From Okapia johnstoni (taxonomy: Eukaryota > Chordata > Mammalia > Artiodactyla > Giraffidae), in NCBI GenBank assembly GCA_024291935.2, contig JAGTYA010000026.1, forward strand, positions 7,792,001 through 7,856,000: 64,000 nt of DNA, written 5' to 3'. Position 1 is the stretch's first letter. Every line of letters begins with the position of its first letter. The notes below the pieces were generated by a model. The model ran no database searches, was not told where the DNA came from, and saw nothing but the letters and a program-made list of their open reading frames with translations. Shown one piece after another: positions 30,275 to 42,477 of the stretch. The position numbers and the translations under genes were made by a program.

Positions 30275-31890
30275 CAGCACTAATTTTATCAGAGGCTCAG
30301 TTACACATTTGGTAATGCAAGTAATCTTATAATATAGGCAGAATATGAGTAATACAGCCAGTAACCTTAATAAGGTTGTAAGTAAGTATTTAAGCCAAGA
30401 ACTTTCATTAGGTGGACCCCAGTGTACCTCCCCAGGACGTCTGACCGGTCTGTTCTGGGCCGTACAAGGTGAGTGGTGGGTCATCGTGACTTCTTACAGA
30501 GTTGAAAAGGAACGTTGTCTTCTACGGAGTTACATGGCTGGTGCCAAAGGAGAAAAATGGATCTTTATGGTTGAGCAGTTACGTCTGCTGTTGGGGAGGT
30601 CTGGTTAACGCGTAACGTGGATGCACGATGCACACCAGAGGGGAGGGAGGAAACCAAAGGGCAGAGAAAAAGTTTTATGTTGATATTTTTCTTATCTTGC
30701 CTTCAGATGTCAATTTTTATTTTGTCGACTTCCATCAGACTGGGTCGCTTCCATGCTTCCTCAGCGCTCACAGAGTGAAAGCCAAAGTCCCATCACTTTC
30801 AGCCTCTGCCGCCTCTGTAGGCTCCTCTAATGAAGACCCAGCACAACCAAAAATAAATAAAAAGTATTATTCTCACTGAGACCCTCCCTGGCCCCTCTAT
30901 TTAAATTGTTAACTACCTTCACCTTTATACTCCCCAGTTCCTTTTCCTGAAAAGAGAGAAGTTCCTGCTTCTCTTCTTTCCATTGCACTCCCCATCATCC
31001 AACACCTTTCTTTGTCTTCCACTCGTAGATTTCCTTGTTCTCTGTCTTCCCACCACTAGAATGTAAGTTCAGTGGGGACCTGGTCAATTTCACTCACTGC
31101 TTATTCAGGTCACCCAGAGTAGTGCCTGGCAAGTGGGAGGTATTCATTAAGTATGGATTGACTGAATGAATGAATCAGAAAATATTTACTGTGCACACTG
31201 TAAACACACTCCAGAATTCATCAGAATCAGCCTCCTCCTGGTGGGGGGTATTTCCCTCCAGCAGCCATCTCACTTTCTCTTTTATTGAATGCATTCGGCT
31301 CTTCAGACCCTCAGCAGAGACTCTGATTTTCCAAATCACGGGAATTTAAATTTCAGAATTTATACTTTTCATTTCAAAATTACTAGTTGGTCCTTCCTAC
31401 AACGGCCTGTTCTTGTTTCCTAACTTCCACTTCTTGTTTCATGGGTGGCATCATTTCCTTGCTCTCTTGGAGCATGTGTGCCTTAGTTTTACTATTGTGA
31501 AGATTCATTCATTCACTAGGCAGATTTTACCAAGTGCTAATTATGCACCAACCACTGCTTTTGGCAGTGGAGACAAAGCAGGGAACAAACAAGCTAAGTC
31601 CCTGCCCTTGTGGTCTGTGGAGGCCATGATGGTAGGGGAGGGGAAGCAAACCAAGAAATAGATGAATATAATCCAGTGATGAGTAATGATCATGCCATGG
31701 TGAGAAACAAGATGGCATAAGGGGTGAGACTGAGGGAGCTCCTTTAGACACGGCAGTCAGGGAAGACTTGGAATATATAGGTTCGGTGGGGGTTGGGTGT
31801 GGTTGCTGAGAGGGGAGGCAAGGATGACCCTGTGATCTGGTGGATGAATGAGGGGCAATCTACCGAGATGGAGAACACTGAGGTGAGCAA
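30275..31890. other. Intergenic DNA, possible old LTR-related segment at its start
   Basis: The part at about 30275-30620 has the style of ruminant retroviral LTR or internal DNA (taataaggttgtaagtaagt) but I cannot name it. The rest is unassigned. No host gene seen. Confidence 0.35.
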
Positions 31891-32180
31891 GTTTGTTGTT
31901 GTTGAGTTGCTAAGTCATGTCCAGCTCTTTGAGATCCCATGGACGGCAGCACACCAAAATCCTCTGTCCTCCACTATCTCCCAGAGTTTGCTGAAACTCA
32001 TGAACATTGAGTTGGTGATGCTATTCTAACCATATCATCCTCTGCCATCCACTTTTCCTTTTGCCTTCATTCTTTCCCAGCATCAGGGTCTTTCCCAGTG
32101 AGTCGGCTCTTTGCATCAGGTGGCCGAAGTCTTAGAGCTTCAGCAAGTGTGAGGGGCCATCAATCCTTTGGCTTTGGGTG
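31890..32180 (-). repeat. BovB 3'-end fragment
   Basis: In reverse orientation it matches the BovB 3' region (ttgagttgctaagtcatgtc, tcatcctctgccatccact, tctttgcatcaggtggccga). Confidence 0.8.
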
Positions 32181-33111
32181 TGGTGAGACTGAGCTGTCTA
32201 TTGGCGGAGGCATGTGGAGTGAGTTTGTCTTTGGGGATCAGTAGGGCTGAAAGGCATTGCAAATCCAGGACAGGCTGAGCTCGCCTAGGGAGTGACTGTT
32301 CACAGCAGGGAGGAGAGGTCTGAGGCTGAGCCCTTGGTCTCCAGTTTTTAGAGGCCAGGAAGATGAGGCTCCCGTGAAAGGGAGTCTAGATCATGACCGT
32401 GGGGCTGAGCAGCGGCTGGAGAGAAGGTCAAGGAGAAGAGAGGTTGGGCAGTTGGGGTGAAGGGACAAGGGAAGGTCCTATTGCTGAAAGGTTTGGGGTC
32501 TTCTCTCCAGAGCCAAGTCCTGGTGAATATTGGGGGAAAGGACCAGTGAGATTGCGTACTTTCCAAAAATGGGCACAGACAAGCTGTTCATCAACACGTT
32601 CTGTTTTGTGGACCTGGGGAAGCACTGTGGACCTTTCTGGCCAGATGGCACAGCAGGGCTCTTGTGATTATTCCCAGCCCCTCCATGTCCTGCGGCGACA
32701 GCAGCTGCCTCTGGTCCCAGGCCAGGCGGGAGAAAGGCTGGTAGGAGTGCTTACTGTCAGTGACTCAGCAGTCTCCGGCTTCGTCCGGGCAGGCGGCTGG
32801 AGGAGGCGGCAGCCATAGCCAACCGGGTTTGCTCATGCCTCCGGGGGTCCCCTGAACTCGGGACATAGTATGAGGCAGCCCCTGAGCTCCGCTGTGCTCC
32901 CTTCCTCCCTCATCTGCTTTGAGACGAGATGACTGGGAGAGCAGTCTGGGTTGGTCCCTCTGAAGGTATCTGCCAGCCTCTGGCTCATCGCCCTTACTCA
33001 AAGCCACTGATGACTTCCGAGAGCTTCAGGAACAAGGCCAAGCCAGCCAGAGCCCTCCTGTCCCAGCCCGTCTTCAGGGCCTTCCCTTTGCTACTTCCTT
33101 CTATCAGGGGA

Positions 33112-33541
33112 GTGTAATCTCCTCGCTTCTGTCTTGTCTCAACAAAAATTTGAAGCGACAGACGTTAAAGCCCTCCGCGTGTCACAGCTCTCAGACAGAC
33201 TGTGTTTTACATCTTAGATCAGTGTTACAGCTCCGTGTTACAGCTCAATTTTATTTAGAAAATAGCAGGGAAATACATCCTCGAGGTGTGAGGGCATGCT
33301 GACCCAAAGACGCGAAGAGGAGAGAGAGCCCCAGCCCTTTGGCTCCTCTTTTTATACGTCTTTTCCTCCCCCTGGGCCTGCCCTATGTAAACCGGGCTAG
33401 CCAGGAGTGCTGTTTGTCCCGCCTGAGGTCCTCCCTCCGGTCCTCGGACCTTCCTTTGTTCTATTTTCGTGGGCTTTTCCCTTCCTTGTCTTTTAGCCAT
33501 CGCCATTCTGGACTCCTGTTTCCGATTCTAAGTACCTAACA
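33112..33541 (-). mobile_element. Solo LTR with TATA box and polyadenylation signal
   Basis: Read on the minus strand, the 430-base element starts TGTTAGG and ends ATTACA. It has a TATA-box-like TATAAAAAG (about 33344-33352) and, downstream, an AATAAA in CTAAATAAAATTG (about 33248-33256). These are the expected U3/R order of a retroviral LTR. No internal viral sequence adjoins it and I see no clean target duplication, so the exact ends are approximate. The retroviral family is not assigned. Confidence 0.7.
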
Positions 33542-34320
33542 CTTCATGTGGCCTGTCTTTCCTCGTGGGCCATTTCTTCTGAGGACCGTTGTCACCATCC
33601 CACCAGTCCGAACCCACCCCGCCCACTACGTTTCTGCCTCTTGTCCCTGCCCATCTCCACCACACCTCCGCCCGTGGGAGGAGCCTCGAGCTCTTCGCTC
33701 AGTTGGGTGATGGGCTGCAGGCGTCCCAAGGGCTGAGCCTGTGTCATCATGTCCCCCATGGTGCCCAGAGCCGGACCCAGCATGCAGACCGGGGCCCAGG
33801 CAGGACATGGGGGTGCCATGCAGTCTTCATGGTCTCAGTCTGAATTGGAGCTCTCAGGGCTTTTTCCCCCTCATCTGTAAATAGAGCATCATAACCCCCA
33901 CTTTGCAAGGTGTTTTTTCAGGACAAGAAGTCATGATTCTCACCTTCCCCAGTCACCCAGAGGGTCCAAGTAAGAATAATTCCTTACTTGTTCCCAACAC
34001 ATGTGATGCCTGAGTTCCAACTCCTTCTCCAGAACCACTGAAGAGCTGGTCTCCTGGGTGTTAACTTTTTCCAAATTGCTCTCCCAGGCAGTTCTGAAAG
34101 TCTCAGTGACCACCTTCCTGGAAAAACGCACTGGCCCCCACTCTTCATTGCTACCAAATGTGGCCACAGGCTCAACTAGGAATTCCCCTAGAACAGCTGA
34201 GAGATGCCTCAAGTCTTAATGAAGGTGATGAGGGTGATGGTGGTGAGGCTGGTGATGGTGTTGGTTATGGTGAGGGTGATGATGGTGATGAAGATGATAC
34301 CTAATGGTCATTGATGCTTC
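33542..34320. other. Intergenic DNA with a GGTGAT-rich patch
   Basis: A short degenerate GGTGATGGTGATG repeat lies at about 34218-34300. Otherwise nothing recognised. Confidence 0.5.
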
Positions 34321-34324
34321 CCCT

Positions 34325-34570
34325 TCCACCAGCTTTATGGAAATGTATCTGACAGATTACACTGTATAAGTTTAAGGTGTACAGTTTGATTTGATACATC
34401 TGTAAATTGCAAAATGATGACCACGGTATTAGCTACCACCTCCACCCCATCACATAATTACCATTTCTTTTTTGTGTTGAGAAAGTTTTAAGACCTACTC
34501 TTTTAGCAACATTCACATATATGATACAGGATTTTTAGCTATATCACCTTGCTGTACCTTAGATCCGCAA
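34325..34570 (-). repeat. LINE-1 3'-end fragment
   Basis: The wording resembles old L1 3' ends in reverse (taaggtgtacagtttgattt, aattgcaaaatgatgaccac). Confidence 0.55.
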
Positions 34571-36029
34571 ACTTGTTAATCTTATAACTGGAAGTTTGTA
34601 CACATTTAACTGGTAAACACTCGCTTCTCCAATTTCTCCACGAGATCTATTTACTTCCCGATGCTGCCAGCTCACCCTCTCTCCTTCTGGACCAGATTCT
34701 AGCTTTCCCTGTGTGTAGCCAAAAGACTCCATAAAAGGTTTCAGTAGCTGTGGTGCAGGAGCTCTGTAGTTGCAGAAAAGCAACCAGACAGAAAAGCAGA
34801 CTCCCTGTCAAGCTAACCTGTGGAGTCACCTGTTCCCACCTCTGGGACACTGCATGTGGCACCTGCCTGGTACCCAGTGGGCCCTCATCCACAGAACCCT
34901 GCTTCCTCTCCCTGGCATCCCTCCAGAGCAGTCATGGGCATTGGCTGCGTTGAAATGCATTTTATTCTGGCTTCAAGGCTGCTGACCCCTGGGAGCAGGC
35001 AAGGCCGCGTCACCTGTGTGTACCCACCGCCTACACGGAGGCTGAGCAGTGGCGAGGGGGCAGTCGCAGGTGGCGGGCTCAGCACCATCTCGGACAGGTG
35101 GCCGAGGTTTGGGGGTAAGCGTATCATGGCTTTAACTGGCCCCCTCGTGCAGGCTGCCAAACCCTGGCCACAGCCTGCTTTGTTTCGGCCTCCCAGGGGC
35201 CCCCGGGCCCGGGTTCCTCTAGCTCATTGAACAAATCGGCTCTAAGTAGGTCAAGGAGAGCGCTGGGCAGCCACGGCTCCCGTTCCTTCCCTTTCATGTG
35301 CCTGGCGGCTCCTGCAAGCCTGGTCTGCCTGCACCAAAGGGACTGCACTCTCCTTGCTGCGTCAAAAAGATATTTCATGTTAAAATTCAACGGAGAGATG
35401 TTAACCAGCCGTCAGAATAAGGCTCGTCAGAACGCGAGCTGCTCAAACAGGCTGAACTTTGCCCCGCTCTGCGGAGGGTCTCGCCCACAGCTGGCAGCGA
35501 CCAACTGGCACATTTTAACAAGGCTGGATGCAAACGCTGCCCCCTCCCCCAGCGTCTGCACCCTTTCCCTGGAACCCGTGCCACGGGGCCCCTGTTCTGG
35601 GGGTCCGGACCCTGTGGCTGGCCCCCCTGATTCTCGGCCTTTAGGATTTCAGCATCTTTACTAAGTCATATGCTGGTTTAGCTGCCTGGTCCTCTGGCAG
35701 AGCGCTGTCTCTTTTTGATTTTGTGAGTTGCAGCCTATTGTTAAGAGGAGTAATTTTAGGTGGATGCATGGAAAAGCTAGGGGGGCGGGGAGTGTAAAGG
35801 GAAAGGATGACGTGGATTTTGGCAGAATCCCTCTCATTTCACCGGAAAACGCAGCAGCAGGATTTGGCCAGCAGTGTGCAAACAGCCCGTGTGATCAGAA
35901 ACTTTCCTTTCCGCTTCTGTGGTTGAGACATGCATGGCCTGGGTTCACAGAACCCAGTGCCAGCCACAGTTTAACACACCCACAAACTCTTCCCAAATGA
36001 GAAGCTCTGTGGCTCGAAGGTTACTCACA
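34571..36029. other. Intergenic DNA, nothing recognised
   Basis: No exon, RNA gene or clear repeat identified on either strand. Confidence 0.4.
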
Positions 36030-36155
36030 CAGACTCAGGAGAGGCTGTCTGGATTTGAATTCCTGCACTGCCCAATCTGTGTGGTCTTAGGAAGGACATT
36101 AAGCCTCAGTTTCCTCCTCTGCAAAATGGGGACAATAATAGTTCTAATCTCATAA
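36030..36155 (+). repeat. MIR SINE fragment
   Basis: It carries the MIR core style gtctggatttgaattcctgc, and cctcagtttcctcctctgca followed by aaaatggggacaataatag. Confidence 0.8.
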
Positions 36156-36187
36156 AACTCTAGTGAGGACTCTGTGTGTGTGTATAT

Positions 36188-36393
36188 GTGTGTGTGCTCA
36201 GTCATGTCTGACTGTTTGCAACCCCGTGGACTATAGCCCACCAGGCTCTTCTGTCCACGGGATTCCCCAGGTAAGAATACTGGAGTGGGTTGCCATTTCC
36301 TTCTTCAGGGGATCTTCTTGACCCAGTTATTGAACCTGCGTCTCCTGCATTGGTAGGCAGATTCTTTACCACTGCATCACCTGGGAAGCCCCT
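36188..36393 (-). repeat. Bov-tA SINE
   Basis: A reverse-orientation copy from tgtgctcagtcatgtctgac to catcacctgggaagcccc. Confidence 0.93.
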
Positions 36394-36420
36394 TGTGAGG
36401 ACTAAATAATTTTATTAATA

Positions 36421-36443
36421 TCATCATCATCATCATCATCATT
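36421..36443. repeat. (ATC)n microsatellite
   Basis: About seven ATC/TCA units directly before a T run. Confidence 0.85.
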
Positions 36444-38830
36444 TTTTTTGACCATAACGACTGTGGGAGACACAGAGGAGCCCCCAGACCTACTTGAGAA
36501 AGTCCAGGGTCATGTCAGGCAAGGATAGATGTTGTCTGAAGGACAAGCACCCAACTGTACACCCCGGAGTGAGGCTGGTGCAAATCCGAGTCAAAGTGCG
36601 ATTCATCTTTTCACAGATGGTTGATGGTGCTTGGCAGTTTTAATGAAGAACTCTTATTTTTCGAGGAAGAACACCTGTAATACAGATATCAGGGGGACTG
36701 GGCCTTTGGGCTGTCTCCCCATCCATGCAATTTGAGCAAAGCATAGGAGTGTTTTGCGGGGAGGGTACAGAGGGCTGGCTTCCAGGCTTCTGATTACTTC
36801 CCATCCTGCTGGAGTCTCAGCTACAGGCTTGTGATTTCCTGTGGTTCTGTCCTGGCTGAATCTGCATCTGGAAACTGAACATAAGTGCCTAGGCTTTATT
36901 TACACAAAGACACACACGTGCACACACACACACATATGCATCATTTGCCTAAGTCCTAGAGGCTTAAGGAGACAAAGCAGCCATGAGAATATCCTGCCTG
37001 GATGGAACTGGACAGTCTTGCTTGCTGGATGCCTCTGGCCTCTGGGTTCACCAGGCAGCCTCCATCCTACCCTACCTCCTCGACTTTCTCCTGTCCCAGG
37101 ATCATTCCGGCCTCTCTTTTTCTGCGGTTTCTCTTGCAAAGACTGGTGGTGTGTTCAGGTCTCACTTTGACCCAGGTGACCTCGCCAAGGGAGTTTCCTA
37201 AGCCAAGACAGTGGTGCCCCTGAGAAGTCAGTTCTCAGCAGTGAGGACTCTACGTGCCCCATCTAACTGTGCTCCATTAGCACCTCCTCGGGGACCTAGG
37301 TGGACACGAAGCCTCACCAGGCCCCCTGCCACGCAGCAAGCCTGAAGGGTCGAACGTGGCTCCTGTGGGTCCCCTGCTCCCACCCTCTGTGCCAGGCCCA
37401 GGACCCCAGTGCAGCATCACCAGGCCTCGGGTTGAGACTGACACTGTCCCCAGCTTGCATGAGATCAGGGGGAGGGGTGCACTGGGGCCGTGGGGGCTGT
37501 GTCCCTCCTCTGTCCCTCTCTCTTGGCTTCATTCTTGCTGTAGACCTGTTTCCTCCACACAGGGGCTGCCATCACCCCAGGATGTCAATTCTTGCTGCTC
37601 CTGCCCAGAGAGTGTCTGCTTTTCGTTCTCCGTTTTCCTTAGAAATGTCAGGGGAGAGAGGGGTGTGGCCAGGTAGCGAGGTCTAACATCTGTGCGTGGA
37701 GGAGGGGGTGGGAAAGGGAGTGTCTGTGGCTGGGTGGGAGGCCCCCACTCTAACCTGTGGGGGTGCTCAAGGCTATCTCCACAGACCCCAGGAAGGGTCG
37801 AGCTTTTGGCAGGTGGAGACAAATGGATTGGAAATACCACTGGACAGGGGGGCGCTCTCTTAGGCCCCCTCACTCTCTTCTCTCCCATTCATTCATTCAT
37901 TCATTCGCTCCTTCTGTCATTCACTCACACAGTAAATTATTGGGAAGATACCTGGACTCGGGCCCTGGAGCAAGGTTCTGGGGACGTGATGCCAACAGGG
38001 CAGAAGCACTCCAGCCTGCCGGAGTGCTTCTCAACAGGCCTCCCAACCACCAATTTCATGGAAGCAGATTAAGGGTGATGAAGGAAATCAAGAGGGCGTG
38101 GGGGCAATAAGGAGGAGTGGGAGGGACCCCCCAGCTGGTGGTCAGGATGGCCTGGCCTAGGAGGGATGAGCCTTGTGTCCAGGCTGTGACGGAGCTGAGC
38201 GTCAAGGCTGGTGAGGCTGGTGGGAGAGTGGCTTGGCTCCTCCAGACACCTTTAGCCCAAATGTTGTGTTTTAAACGATGGAGCTGACATTGAACATTTT
38301 GGAGATTTTAATAAAAATTGTGGCCTCTGACTGATTGACACCCCTGGGCTCACAAGCTCCAGTCTTTGGGCCTGGGTGGCCACTGCCTCCACCCCCTTGG
38401 GGTCTCCTCAGATGTGTGAGTTCACCCTCCCCTTGGGGAAGAGACATCACCTGTCTCAGTCAAATGCCACCAGGGGGTCATTCAGACCCAAAGTCTCCTG
38501 GGCAATTCCTCTTTCAAATTCCACTCCTAACCTTTCAGCAAATCCAAAGGACCCTTCTTACAAATCAACCCCCTGTCAACTTCTCCCTGCGGGGTACCGG
38601 GTACCCCTGGCACCCGGCCAAGCCAGTCACCTCCTGCCCAACATCAGACATCGCAGCCCTGAATGGGTCTCCCTGCCCCAGTCCCCCGCCTGGTCATCCA
38701 TTCCACGCTCCCAGCCAGAGCATCTTTCCAAATCAGGTCAGATCCCATCAGCCCTCCACTCAAAACTTTGCATGGCCCCTTCCTACCCAGAGTAACTGGA
38801 AAGTTTTCAGTCTTTCACCATTAAGTATGA
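36444..38830. other. Intergenic DNA, largely unassigned
   Basis: It includes a short CA run (about 36909-36933) and an ATTC tetranucleotide run (about 37887-37906). No host exon recognised. Confidence 0.4.
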
Positions 38831-38831
38831 T

Positions 38832-39064
38832 GTGTTGGTCTCTCAGTAGTGTCCGACTCTTTGCGATCCCAAGGACTGTAGCGCGCCAGCCTCCTCTGTC
38901 CATGGAGTTCTCCAGGCAAGAACACTGGAGTGGGTTGCCATGCCCTTCTCCAGGGGATCTTCCCGACCCAGGGATGGAACCCCAGTCTCCTGCATTGCAG
39001 GCAAGCCATCTGCTAGAGTCCATGGGGTTGCAAAGAGTCGGACACAACTGAGTGACTTTCACTT
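38832..39064 (-). repeat. Bov-tA SINE with an inverted terminal piece
   Basis: The main copy runs in reverse at 38832-39010. It is followed directly by 39014-39064, which is the opposite-orientation end of the same SINE (agtccatggggttgcaaaga). The pair could fold as a partial hairpin. Confidence 0.85.
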
Positions 39065-39210
39065 TCGTCTCAATAGATAATAGAGTATCCATTAGACAAA
39101 ACTTAACATTCATTCCTGATAAACAACATTCAGCAAACTAGGAATACAAGGGAACGTCCTCAACCTGATAAAGGGCATCTATGAAAAACCTAGGGGTAGC
39201 ATCATACTTA

Positions 39211-39300
39211 GGGCTCCCCTGATGGCTCAGTCCAGGGATTGAACCCAGGTCTCCCGCATTGCAGGCGGATTCTTTACCAATTGAGCTACCGGGGAAGCCC
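39211..39300 (-). repeat. Rearranged short Bov-tA piece
   Basis: It begins in forward orientation (gggctcccctgatggctcag) and switches at once to reverse (tccagggattgaaccc to ggggaagccc). Confidence 0.75.
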
Positions 39301-40320
39301 TTTATTGAGATGATCATATGGTTTTTCTTCTATAGTTTGCTAACCTTGATTTTTTAATGTTAAACCAATATATTGTTAGATTCAATTTTTAAAATATTTA
39401 TTATGAATTTTTGTGTCTATGTTTATAAGAGACATTGACTTATGTTTTTATATTCTTATAATGTCTTTTTCTGATTTTGATATCAGGTCAATGTTAGACT
39501 CATAGAATTAGTTGGGAAGTTTTATAATTTTCAGTTTTATGGAAGCTTTTGTGTAGAACTGATATTATTTCCTGCTTAAATGTTTGGCAAAGTTAACCAG
39601 CAGAGCCATCCAGGCCTGGAATTTTCTCTGTGGGAAGGTTTCAATTTCTTTAATAGTTACAGGACTAATGATGCTATCTATTTTTTCTTGCGTGAGCTCT
39701 AGTGGTTTGAATTCTTCAAGACACCTGTTAATTTTATCTGTGGTCAAATTTATTGGCAAAATATTCCTCATAATAAGCCTTTATCATTTTAATATCTGTA
39801 GGATTTGTAGTGATGTTTCCTCTTTCATTCTTGATATTGTGTGTCTTTTCTCTCTTTTTTTTCTGATCAGTATGGCTAGAGATTTACAAATTTTATTGAT
39901 ATCAAAACACCAGCTTCAGGTTTCAATGCTTTTTGATCATTTTCTATTTCTCTGATTTCTGCTGTATATTATTTCCTCTTTTTCAGTTACTTTAGGTTTA
40001 ATTTGTTCTTCTTCTAGTTTCTTAAGCTGAGGTATTTGAGACTTTCTTCCTTTCTAATGTAAGTACTTGATGATATAAATATTCCTCTAATCACTGCTTT
40101 AGCTTCATCCCACAAATTCTGCTACATCATTTAAAACTTTTTTTCATCCAGCTCAAAATATCTTCTAACTTCCTTTGAGATTTCTTCTTTGACCCGTGGG
40201 TTGCTTAGAAGTGGGTTTTTCAGTTTGAATGAGTTTTCTAGATGTCTCTGCCACTGATTTCTAGTTTAATTCCATGATGATCCGAGAACACACTTTGTGT
40301 GATTTGACTCCTTTAAAATG
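39301..40320 (-). mobile_element. LINE-1 fragment with ORF2 remnant
   Basis: On the minus strand, 39771 to about 39570 reads as L1 ORF2 (ITDKINRCLEEF-like wording, then LTQEKIDSIISPVTIKEIE). The flanking AT-rich sequence fits the same element. Both ends are truncated and the frame is broken. Confidence 0.85.
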
Positions 40321-42273
40321 TATTACATGCAGAGTAAGGCTGGGGATCGACAGGGGTCTGTTGGCAGAGGAAGTACGTTCTTTATTACGAGCCACCAGAG
40401 GGATTTAAGCAGACAGAGAATTTGATCTGACTCAGGTCTGATGTGCATCAGCTGTGAAAGAGGGGAAATGGGATGCCTGGGATGGAGAACCTGGGGCCTG
40501 AGGTTTCTCTGAGCTGTCCCAGAAGAATGGACAGTCATCTAAAGGGTCTGGATCTCCAGGTAGAGGTGGGACTTTATAACAGTGCTGTAGATATCAGAGC
40601 ATGGAGAGGTGCAGCTGAGGACGAGGAGCCTGGTGTTTTGAAAAGAGCCCTGGACTGGAGTCAAGCCGGGGTTCAGCTATGTGACTCTGGGCATGTCACT
40701 CTGCCTCTCTGGGGTTTAGTTTCCTCACCTCTAAAAGAGGTGATCAGCCTCAATGATCTCATTGTTTTAACAGCCTGAGCTGTTGCTTGTATAGGGAGGG
40801 TCTGCGTAAATGAGGACACGGTGACTCCTCAAGACGGACACACAGAAGGGTGGCCCTGCAGCATAAGGCCTACAATTAAGGCCTGATAGTCTGTGTTGCC
40901 TTGACATCTGGTGGAACCTGGAGGGATTCAAGGGCTTAACTCAGGTCCCACTCTGCTCCTGCAGGTAAGGTCCCCCCGTTCTGCTCTCTGATCACAGTTC
41001 CCTCCAGAGGGGATCTTTGGCCCACGGGACTCCTGCAGGCTGAATTTCTAGAACCAGCTGCTTTCTGTAACGACCACCTCTTGCTGGCCGCCCCTGGCTG
41101 CTGCTGACCTCCTAGAATAACAAAAAGGGAGAGGGGTGGTGTGTGGTGATGGCTCCAGGTCTGCGGCTTGGAGGGCAGAAATGCGGGTCAAGTCTTACAG
41201 CAATGTAAGCTCTGCGAGATTAGGGTTTTATTTACAGCTGTTGCCCAAAGCATGGGACAGTGCAATAGAAATGCAGTAGATACACAACAGTAATGAATCA
41301 AGTGAAAGAATACATTAGGTCTTAGCTTCTCTGCCTCTTGACTGGGCGTCCTTAGGCAAGTTGCATAGCCTCTCTGTGTCCCCATTTCCTTGATAGTGAA
41401 ATTGGATAGAACAGCACCTTGTAGGCTTGTTGCATGGATCAAATCAGGTGCTGTATTAAAACAATAAGGGCTCACTAAGCCCCTGCTGTTATTATTGCTA
41501 CTCTCATGATCTTGGCTCCTGTTCACTGAGGGCTCCCCACGAATCCCATCACCCCAGACACAGCAGCCACACTTACTGAGCATGAGCTGCGGGCTTTCAT
41601 AAAATTACCCACTTAAACCCAAATACAACTCTTTGAGTACATTGTTTTGGTTTGTTTTTTTTTTTAAACACCCATTTTACCAAGGACGAAGTGGAAACCG
41701 AGAGGTGATTCTGGCTATGAAAGGAAGTTGAGGAACGTCCCTTCATTCCTATTCTCGGCACCTGATAGTCTGTCTGGGCCTGGGCTTCTTTGCAGGAATC
41801 CTTAAGGAGGAGAGTTGAGGTTCTCTTTCTCTCCTGTGTCAGTTTGATAGGAGAGGGATGGCACTTGCCCAAGTAGCCAGGGATTCCGTCTTGGGCAGTC
41901 TGGCTGCAGAGCTGGGCTCTGGACCACTACGTTTTCCTGCCTAAGGTACAATCACCTTCGACCTGTGAGGCCTCGAATAAATCACTTCCTCTCTCTGAGC
42001 CTCTTGTAAACAGGGAGAGCAGTAGAATCTTCCTGACAGGGTTGTTGTCAAGATTAAACAGTTTCAGAAACACAGTGCCTTCAGGGTGACATTGGGGAAC
42101 TGGACAAGCTCGAGCTGCGGAAGTCGCCATGACCACCCGGCCCTGTTCCTGTCACTCTCTGGCTAGAACGTCTCCTGACCCTTGAACTCTCCTGTCCCCG
42201 GGCTGGGGTGAACTGGCCGCCCATCCGACCCCGCCCAGCTGCATGACTCCCAGGGTAGCTGAGGGTCACTCAC
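40321..42273. other. Region downstream of the SLC22A11 pseudogene
   Basis: MIR-like pieces on the plus strand are visible at about 40640-40760 and 41330-41480. A last coding exon of the SLC22A11-like locus (a short C-terminal exon in relatives) should lie here, but I could not identify it. Confidence 0.45.
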
Positions 42274-42477
42274 TGTCCCTCTCGATCCTGGATGGTGTCA
42301 GGGAGTGGAAGTCCCTGGGTCTCCGGGAGGAAGAGGACGATGAGGCCGGCAGCGATGTGGATGACACCGTAGGAGAGCAGGGGCATCAGGGGCAGGACCT
42401 GGCGGGTCATCCTGATCAGGGGGCCCATCACAGACCCCAGCCGAGCTGCTGAGTGCAGGAAGCCTCCTGCTATTATC
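42274..42477 (-). pseudogene. SLC22A11: SLC22A11-like exon 9, intact
   Basis: It is 204 bases, open, from acag|GATAAT to GGACA|GTGAGT. It codes helix 11, helix 12 and the conserved LPETQGLPLPDTIQD block. It shows what SLC22A12 exon 9 should continue with and lacks. Confidence 0.94.

Noticed and set aside
32393..32818. 141-codon open frame as a candidate gene
   Set aside because: No splice context, start environment or family resemblance. Its length is within chance for this GC content.
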